The translations under genes and the position numbers were made by a program. DNA of 30,454 nucleotides, from positions 1 to 30,454 of the forward strand of contig JAGVAB010000019.1 of the NCBI GenBank assembly GCA_020060485.1, read 5' to 3'. Position 1 is the first letter of the stretch; each line of letters begins with the position of its first letter. Below the pieces are notes generated by a model. It worked only from the letters and a program-made list of their open reading frames with translations. It made no database searches and had not been told where the DNA came from. This DNA is from Anaerolineales bacterium (GTDB taxonomy: Bacteria; Chloroflexota; Anaerolineae; Anaerolineales; Anaerolineaceae). This document shows positions 25,650-30,454 of this stretch, piece by piece.

Positions 25650-25665
25650 GATGTCTTGTTCTCCA

Positions 25666-25801
25666 TTTTTCTGCCGTACATATGTCGTTGCGAAGAGGGT
25701 GTTCTTCCCGACAAAGTTTCGCCTTGAATTTGCTTCAAAACAGGTGGCTTTGCAAAAACCGCTCGCAATGGCACCCTTTTTTCAAGATGTACGGTAGAAA
25801 A
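25666..25801. mobile_element. MITE-like element with 15-bp inverted ends and 7-bp flanking repeat
   Basis: The ends TTTTCTGCCGTACAT (25667-25681) and ATGTACGGTAGAAAA (25787-25801) are inverted repeats matching at 14 of 15 bases. TTCTCCA occurs on both sides (25659-25665 and 25802-25808), as a target-site duplication would. The inside has no ORF. Parts of it (TCGTTGCGAAGAGGG, GCTCGCAATGGC) look like degenerate copies of GTTGCGA-type dispersed repeats. No transposase is nearby. Confidence 0.6.
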
Positions 25802-25841
25802 TTCTCCAAAATTACCTCTAAAATTACCCTGACGGTGTCTT

Positions 25842-26669
25842 TCAGGCCAGCAATGCAAAAGCCAGAAGACTGAGCAGACCGCCGATCAGGGTGGATATCA
25901 GGTTGACCAGGTCGTTGTTGAACCACGGCCAACCGCGCTGGTACAATGTTGGTGTGCCGCAGGCATGCTGTGCGGCATGTTCGGTTTCCTGCTGGCAGCT
26001 TGGGCAGAAGTACATGGCCTGCACGGTGGCGCTCATCCACGAGTCGGAAAGCGCTCCCAGCAGACCGCAAATGCTGACCAGTAGTCCCATGCCAGCCGCA
26101 GCTGCCAGGGAAGACAGCCGCAGGCTTTGCGGCCAGACCAGCACCGACAGCAGTCCGATGAACAGCGACCCGCCAAAGGAGGCCAATGTGCCAGTCAGGG
26201 TGACCGCCCCGGCCGTGCCGCGCGGCACTTTTTGCAGGCTGGTGATCAAACGCGGCATGCGCTTACTGAGCACGCCCAGCTCGGTGCCCCAGGTATCGGC
26301 GTTGGCCACGGCCAGCGTGCCGGCGAAGCCCATCCATACCCAGACCGAGGCAGGAAAGATGAGGTGCAGGATCACAAAGGCTGCACAGATGCCGCCATTG
26401 GCGATCACCTGCCCGGCGTCTCGCTGCGAGCCTTTGGAGAAGGCCGCCTCCAGGCTGGATTTGCGCTTGCCTGCCAGTTTGGACAGGGCGCTGGCCGAAA
26501 TGAAAAAGCCGATCAGCAGCACGCCCCATGCCCAGCCGCCCAGACCCATCACAACCGCGCCAATCACAACGGCCGCCAGCGCACCGCTGGTGCTCAGGTT
26601 ATGCGTGCGCCAGGCCAGCCAGGCGATCAAAATGGCAATCAAGGAGCCGGACAAAATCTGTATTGTCAT
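25842..26669 (-). CDS. DUF92-family membrane protein
   Basis: This protein of about 275 residues has six to seven transmembrane helices. It matches the DUF92 pattern: ASALSKLAGKRKSS, RDAGQVIANGG, the central VANADTWGTELGVLSKR, PRGTAGAVTLTGTLAS, and a C-terminal FCPSCQQETEHAAQHACGTP segment followed by WFNNDLVNLIST. The plant relative VTE6 is a phytyl-phosphate kinase, so an isoprenoid-phosphate role is possible here but unproven. The ATG at 26669 lacks a good ribosome site; a TTG three codons earlier is an alternative. It stands alone on the minus strand, with the MITE-like element downstream. Confidence 0.92.
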   Translation of the reverse strand: MTIQILSGSLIAILIAWLAWRTHNLSTSGALAAVVIGAVVMGLGGWAWGVLLIGFFISASALSKLAGKRKSSLEAAFSKGSQRDAGQVIANGGICAAFVILHLIFPASVWVWMGFAGTLAVANADTWGTELGVLSKRMPRLITSLQKVPRGTAGAVTLTGTLASFGGSLFIGLLSVLVWPQSLRLSSLAAAAGMGLLVSICGLLGALSDSWMSATVQAMYFCPSCQQETEHAAQHACGTPTLYQRGWPWFNNDLVNLISTLIGGLLSLLAFALLA

Positions 26670-26735
26670 ATTTTTCAATGCATCCGGGGAAAGCGTATTC
26701 TGTTTGGTACTGCGCTGGGAAAATTTGCAGCAGAG

Positions 26736-26790
26736 AAAAACGCCGCCCTTCAGGCGCCGGAAAGAATTCTAGCTTATTTATGAAGGGCGG
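26736..26790 (-). terminator. Terminator of the ABC exporter operon
   Basis: Minus strand: CCGCCCTTCA (26781-26790) pairs perfectly with TGAAGGGCGG (26743-26752) across a 28-nt loop and is followed by CGTTTTTC. It lies about 35 bp after the last permease gene. Confidence 0.65.
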
Positions 26791-26823
26791 TCAATGGCGA
26801 TTTAATGGCAAATTAATGCCAAA

Positions 26824-27561
26824 TCAACGCTGCACAGCTCTTTTGTACCAGCGCAGCAAGCCCGCCAGGATCAGCGCCTGGTAGGCCAGCCCCAGCAGGA
26901 AAAACACCCCCACCTGCCCTTGCCCGGCTTCCAGCAGCCAGAAGAGCTTCAGCGGCCAGTAGGTTGGAAACAGGCCAAAGGCGATTTCCCAACCGGATTG
27001 AATGAACCAGGCTGCCAGCGGCGGCATGGAGATTAAGCCGGTAACTTTCATCAGGGCAAAGCCCTGCACCTTGTTGCGTGCCACACAGGCGAAAAACAGG
27101 GCAAAGATCGGGGTCAGCGGGGCCACGCTCAACGAGGCCAACAAAACGCCTCCTGGTGAAAGCGGCACCAGGCCATTGCAGGCCAGCAGCAGCAAATCTC
27201 CTGCCAGGCCGATCACCATGGGCACCAGACAGCGATAGGCCAGGTAATGACCCAGTGAGAGTGGCGAGACTTGCAGGGCGGTCAGGGTTTGTTCATCGCG
27301 CTGGTCGAGCAGCAGGAAACCAACCACAGCCCCAAACATCATTGGCACAGACAGCAGGATGGCGCTCACAATAAGTGGGTAATAGGGAGCAATGTCCACC
27401 TGCAAGCGCAGCATGAGCTGTTCTGCCAGCAGGGGCATGCCCCAGCGCAGGATGACCACCATCAACAGCGGGAACAATGGCATCCAGCGCAGCATTGGGT
27501 CACGGCGTACGTTGCGCAGATCGATCGGCCCCAGGGCTTTCAAGGTTTGTATGGCATTCAT
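26824..27561 (-). CDS. ABC-2 type transporter permease 2
   Basis: This 245-residue membrane subunit has about six helices, beginning with the cytoplasmic IDLRNVRRDPMLRWMPLFPL that is common in ABC-2/fluoroquinolone-export-type permeases. DQRDEQTLTALQVSPLSLGHYL, between helices 2 and 3, is the loop likely to contact the ATPase. The ATG at 27561 is preferred because the upstream part of the frame overlaps the previous gene. GGAG lies about nine bases before it. It starts one base after the stop of permease 1. Confidence 0.9.
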   Translation of the reverse strand: MNAIQTLKALGPIDLRNVRRDPMLRWMPLFPLLMVVILRWGMPLLAEQLMLRLQVDIAPYYPLIVSAILLSVPMMFGAVVGFLLLDQRDEQTLTALQVSPLSLGHYLAYRCLVPMVIGLAGDLLLLACNGLVPLSPGGVLLASLSVAPLTPIFALFFACVARNKVQGFALMKVTGLISMPPLAAWFIQSGWEIAFGLFPTYWPLKLFWLLEAGQGQVGVFFLLGLAYQALILAGLLRWYKRAVQR

Positions 27562-27562
27562 C

Positions 27563-28267
27563 TTAGCGGACTCCTTCCTTGCGGATAATGAAACGTTGGA
27601 AGCGGCGCTGGCTGGCCCAGGCCAGCAGGCCCAAACACAGCCCGCCATACAGCAGGGCATAGGCGGCCTGCCAGAACGGCAGGCGCACAAACCCCGCCTG
27701 CATCAGCAGCAGGGCCGGCTGCAGAGGGTGGGCATAGACCAACGCCGTCTGGCCTACCCCGAAATACGGCAGCAGCGGCAGGCAAAGCAGAATGATCATT
27801 GGCACCGAAGGGAAAAGGAACTCGTTGATCGAGTCGTACCGGGCAATGACCATGAAACCGGTCAGGGTGTACATTGCCGCCGCCAGGAGCAGCCCGGTCA
27901 GCAGAGGCAAGAGGCGAAAGGCAAACCCCTGGAAAAGCAGCACCACCAGCAGGTTTTCAACCAGTGCCAGAATGCTCAATGAGAGTACCTTGGATGCCAG
28001 GTATTCCGCCGGGCGCAAGGGGGTTAACACCTGGGCTTCCAGGGTGGACTCGGCTTTTTCCAGCAGGAGCAGCCCGGCCACAAAATAAAAGGTGTTCAAA
28101 ACCAGATTGCTGATGATGAAGGCCGGCAAAAGGCGCGCCAGGTCAGTTGGCGGCAATTGGCTGCGAAAAATGACCCAGAAAGCCAGCACAATGCCGGTGA
28201 CCAGGTAGAAGCCATTGCGCCATTGCAGGCGCATATCGCACCACAAGGTGGCGAACAGGCGCTTCAT
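27563..28267 (-). CDS. ABC-2 type transporter permease 1
   Basis: This 234-residue membrane subunit has about six helices. After WCDMRLQWRNGFYLVTGIVL come LLLEKAESTLEAQVLTPLRP, the coupling-loop pattern shared with permease 2, then YLASKVLSLSILALVENLLV. The resemblance to permease 2 suggests a heterodimeric channel. The start overlaps the ATPase stop by four bases (ATGA), a sign of translational coupling. Confidence 0.9.
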   Translation of the reverse strand: MKRLFATLWCDMRLQWRNGFYLVTGIVLAFWVIFRSQLPPTDLARLLPAFIISNLVLNTFYFVAGLLLLEKAESTLEAQVLTPLRPAEYLASKVLSLSILALVENLLVVLLFQGFAFRLLPLLTGLLLAAAMYTLTGFMVIARYDSINEFLFPSVPMIILLCLPLLPYFGVGQTALVYAHPLQPALLLMQAGFVRLPFWQAAYALLYGGLCLGLLAWASQRRFQRFIIRKEGVR

Positions 28268-29118
28268 GTCAGGCTCCTTCCGGTAAGCTGGATGAAAATA
28301 TTCTCCAGTGTGGCTTCCTGGGTATGCATGGTTTGCACCCGTCCGCTGCGCAGCAAGGACAGGAAATCATCGTTTTCGGCCAACCCTTGCAAAGGGAACT
28401 CCTGAGAGTGGGTGCCTTTGTCATTACGGTATGCCACCTGCACGGTAGGCGAGCCAAAGTTGAGCTTCAGGGCATGCGGCGATTCGGTCTGTACCAGTTT
28501 GCCGTCAACAATGAACGCTACCCGGTCACACAGTTCTTCGGCCACAGACATATTATGGGTGGTCAGGAAGATGGTTTTGCCCTCTTGCTGCTGGCGATGG
28601 ATGAGGTCTTTCACCAGACGCGCATTCAGCGGGTCAAGGCCGGTCGTGGGTTCGTCGAGGAAAAGCAGGCGCGGGTTGTGCAGCAGGGCGCGCGCCAGGT
28701 TGAGGCGGTTTTTCATGCCCTTGGAATACTGCGAAACGAGCAGGTCGCCGTCCTCTTGCAGCCCGACCCATTCCAGCAGGGTCTGCGGGTCGTGGGTGAC
28801 GCCGCTGTACAGGGCGCCGAAATATTTGAGATTCTCGCGGGCGGTCAACTTGAGGAAATGATTGGGGAATTCAAAGGAGACGCCCACCTGTTCATAGAAG
28901 CTGCTATCCCAGGTGCGCAGGTCTTTGCCCAGGATGGAAACCTGCCCTTGAAAGTCCTTCAACAGTCCGATGAGGATCTTCTGGGTGGTGGACTTGCCTG
29001 CGCCGCTTGGTCCGAGGAAGCCGAAAATCTCGCCCTCGGTGATGTGGAAATCGATGGCCGAAACTGCCGGACGGCTGGTTTTGGGATAGGTGAACGTCAA
29101 CTGTTCTACGGTGATCAT
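28264..29118 (-). CDS. ABC transporter ATP-binding protein
   Basis: This 284-residue ATPase powers the exporter. It shows Walker A GPSGAGKST (near 36-44), Q-loop-region VSFEFPNHF, the signature YSKGMKNRLNLARALL (S-K-G-M in place of the usual S-G-G-Q, common in ABC-2 exporters), Walker B LLFLDEPTTGLD and the switch histidine in LTTHNMS. The C-terminal ~70 residues form an extra domain as in CcmA/NatA-like exporters. The ATG at 29118 follows AAAGG; the TTG five codons earlier is less likely. It is the first gene after the TetR regulator and its terminator. Confidence 0.95.
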   Translation of the reverse strand: MITVEQLTFTYPKTSRPAVSAIDFHITEGEIFGFLGPSGAGKSTTQKILIGLLKDFQGQVSILGKDLRTWDSSFYEQVGVSFEFPNHFLKLTARENLKYFGALYSGVTHDPQTLLEWVGLQEDGDLLVSQYSKGMKNRLNLARALLHNPRLLFLDEPTTGLDPLNARLVKDLIHRQQQEGKTIFLTTHNMSVAEELCDRVAFIVDGKLVQTESPHALKLNFGSPTVQVAYRNDKGTHSQEFPLQGLAENDDFLSLLRSGRVQTMHTQEATLENIFIQLTGRSLT

Positions 29119-29243
29119 GGTGTTGCCTTTCAATTAAAAATCATCAGAATACGATGTCCCATGGTGCGGGCGATCATTATCACGGATTGCGCAGTCTTGA
29201 ACTGCTGCCGGTTCATTCAAATCATTCTCCTTGCAAAGCCAAC

Positions 29244-29274
29244 AAAAAACCGCCAGGGCGGATTGACCTGGCGG
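29244..29274 (-). terminator. Rho-independent terminator of the tetR gene
   Basis: Minus strand: CCGCCAGG (29267-29274) pairs perfectly with CCTGGCGG (29250-29257) and is followed by six T. It separates tetR from the ABC operon, whose own promoter would then lie between 29119 and 29240; no clear promoter boxes are visible there. Confidence 0.85.
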
Positions 29275-29296
29275 TGGATGTTCAGCAGGCGGAGGC

Positions 29297-29893
29297 TCAC
29301 CGTGCGGTGAGGTGCTGCGCCACCAGGTCGATCAACAGATCGAGGGTATCTTGGAATGCATCGCCGATCTCGTCTGCGTGCAGGCTGACGTAAAAGAGAG
29401 CCTTGGTCACGCCAGCAACCAGGTTGGGGTCGGTTTTGACCTGCACGCCGGCCGCCTGCCAGGCGGCGATGATCTGTACGATGAACTTGTCATCATCTTG
29501 CAGATGGTACTTCACTCTTTCTGCCGGCAGCTTGCGGATCAGCAGTTCATAGTCCTGCGGGCCAAAATTTTTAAACAAGGGGCTGCTGCGATAGGCGGCG
29601 AAGGCCGCGGACAGCAGACTGCGCACCATCCCGGTCGCGTCGCCCGTGGCGGGGGCGATGCGCGCCAATACGTCTGCCCGGAACTCTTCTTCGTAGGCTT
29701 CCAGCACTTCCAGAAAAAGCTCTTCCTTCGAGCTGAAAAAGGAATAGAATGCGCCTTTGGAAATGTGCGCCGCCTGGGTCAGGTCTTCGATGTTGGTCTT
29801 GCGAATCCCGTAAGACTCCAGAAAGCGGCGGCCTTCAACCAGCAGGCTCTGGCGGATGCTCTCTTTTTCTTTGTCAGTAAAACCGCGCGGCAT
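29297..29893 (-). CDS. TetR/AcrR-family regulator
   Basis: This 198-residue repressor-type protein has an N-terminal TetR helix-turn-helix (about 8-55): RRFLESYGIRKTNIEDLTQA then HISKGAFYSFFSSKEELFLE. The C-terminal helical ligand-binding domain is variable, as usual. The ATG at 29893 follows AGGAG by five bases; an ATG six codons earlier is unlikely. It lies upstream of, and on the same strand as, the ABC exporter genes, so it probably controls them and itself. The ligand is unknown. Confidence 0.94.
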   Translation of the reverse strand: MPRGFTDKEKESIRQSLLVEGRRFLESYGIRKTNIEDLTQAAHISKGAFYSFFSSKEELFLEVLEAYEEEFRADVLARIAPATGDATGMVRSLLSAAFAAYRSSPLFKNFGPQDYELLIRKLPAERVKYHLQDDDKFIVQIIAAWQAAGVQVKTDPNLVAGVTKALFYVSLHADEIGDAFQDTLDLLIDLVAQHLTAR

Positions 29894-29912
29894 GGCGTCT
29901 CCTGTGAACATA

Positions 29913-29927
29913 TGACCAAATAGATCA
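29913..29927. promoter_or_regulatory. Candidate TetR operator
   Basis: TGACCAAATAGATCA is an imperfect palindrome (5 of 7 base pairs plus centre). It lies just downstream of the tetR -10 box, where binding would block transcription start. Wider ATGAC/GTCAT arms (29912-29936) also frame the site. Confidence 0.4.
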
Positions 29928-29938
29928 TGCAGTCATAA

Positions 29939-29966
29939 ATTATACACGGATTTTGTGGCTTGTCCA
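29939..29966 (-). promoter_or_regulatory. Predicted promoter of tetR
   Basis: Minus strand: TGGACA (29961-29966), 16-bp spacer, TATAAT (29939-29944). The transcript would start near 29932, inside or beside the candidate operator. Confidence 0.6.
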
Positions 29967-29985
29967 GAGTTTAACGTGGAAATCT

Positions 29986-30280
29986 GGGCTTCGGCCTGCG
30001 GAGTGTTCGTTCCCTGAGCTTGTCGATATCATACCCGAAGGGTAAGGGAACGGGGGAAGGGGAACGGCGGCTATTTGGCTTCGGCCTCGACAGGGCTCGG
30101 CCTGCGGGGTGTACGTTCCCTGAGCTTGTCGATATCATACCCGAAGGGTAAGGGAACGGCAGGATAGGGGAATGGCGGTTGTTTGACTCCGGCCTCGACA
30201 GGGCTCGGCCTGCGGAGAGTTCGTTCCCCGAGCTTGTCGATATCATACCCGTAGGGTAGGGGAACAGTAGGGTAGTGGCA
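29986..30280. repeat. Three tandem copies of a ~107-bp hairpin repeat
   Basis: Cores at 30008-30052, 30114-30158 and 30222-30266 recur at 106 and 108 bp. Each reads CGTTCCC, then GAGCTTGTCGATATCA, then TACCC-loop-GGGTA and the complement of the first arm. GAGCTTGTCGA is the heart of a repeat widespread in bacterial genomes. Open frames across it encode only a repeated artefact peptide. The stretch 30281-30350 shows nothing else. Confidence 0.88.
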
Positions 30281-30350
30281 CAAAGAGTATAATTATTTAC
30301 ACAGATAATTCTGCATGATGGGGAATAATCAATGGTAATTCAATTCATTG

Positions 30351-30454
30351 GATGGGGGGGTAAGGATCCCCTAAAATTAGACCACTGAAAAGTAGACACA
30401 ACAGAGATAATAGAAGCAGGAGAAGGTCTACAATGAAAAGGTCACAATATACCG
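30351..30454 (+). mobile_element. 5' end of a probable IS3-family insertion sequence (cut by the window)
   Basis: The stretch from about 30351 (GGGGGGGTAAGGATCCCC, then TTAGACCACTGAAAAGTAGA) resembles the left ends of IS3-type elements and is followed by a transposase start. The exact terminal inverted repeat cannot be set, because the other end lies outside the window. Confidence 0.55.
30433..30454 (+). CDS. Partial transposase OrfA start of the IS3-like element
   Basis: An ATG at 30433 follows AGGAGAAGG and opens MKRSQYT before the window ends. MKRS.(Y/F)T is a common beginning of IS3-family OrfA, the helix-turn-helix part of the transposase. Only seven full codons are visible, so this rests on the start, the ribosome site and the flanking sequence. 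Confidence 0.5.

Noticed and set aside
29986..30280. Possible CRISPR array
   Set aside because: Spacing is 106-108 bp, most of each unit is repeated rather than unique, and there are no cas genes.
29971..30283. Open frames encoding a repeated peptide (YDIDKLRERT...)
   Set aside because: They run through the tandem DNA repeat, have no ribosome site, and occur in two frames; this is an artefact of the repeat.

Overview
The window looks like a chromosomal segment of a Chloroflexota bacterium, most likely of Anaerolineae type. This placement is an inference from gene content and style, not from a database match. The supporting signs are a moderately GC-rich genome, a dnaG-rpoD pair, a bactofilin, many small orphan membrane proteins, and intergenic DNA rich in hairpin repeats.

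Layout. Positions 1-366 hold one copy of a dispersed repeat and two hairpin terminators. From 367 to 4652 (minus strand) lie rubrerythrin and an apparent four-gene unit: bactofilin, lipoprotein, DegT-type aminotransferase, bacterial-PH membrane protein. An XRE-cupin regulator (4869-5540) diverges from this unit behind a perfect-consensus promoter. Next come adenosine deaminase (minus) and a PhzF-like enzyme (plus). They are followed on the minus strand by a membrane-anchored protein built of 15-residue repeats, a GNAT acetyltransferase and a TPR protein.

An AraC-type regulator (9928-10962) diverges from a six-gene plus-strand cluster of small membrane proteins (11102-14768). The cluster contains two duplicated gene families and ends in a decayed third copy. 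This is the best candidate for an undescribed system. Facing it is a tightly overlapping four-gene minus-strand unit: a membrane protein with a sialidase-like loop, a PLP aminotransferase, a cupin and an atypical SDR that lacks the catalytic tyrosine.

A hairpin-rich intergenic stretch (18912-19480) precedes dnaG and rpoD. After these come a DMT-type membrane protein (plus), then on the minus strand an MFS transporter and a PEBP protein, a MITE-like insertion, a DUF92 membrane protein, and a TetR-controlled ABC-2 exporter (ATPase plus two permeases). The window ends with a triplicated hairpin repeat and the 5' end of an apparent IS3-family element.

Most genes are ordinary housekeeping or accessory functions. 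The noteworthy content is the AraC-linked membrane cluster with its duplications and pseudogene, the divergent SDR operon, and several intergenic repeat elements. All homology statements come from reading the sequence; no search was run.
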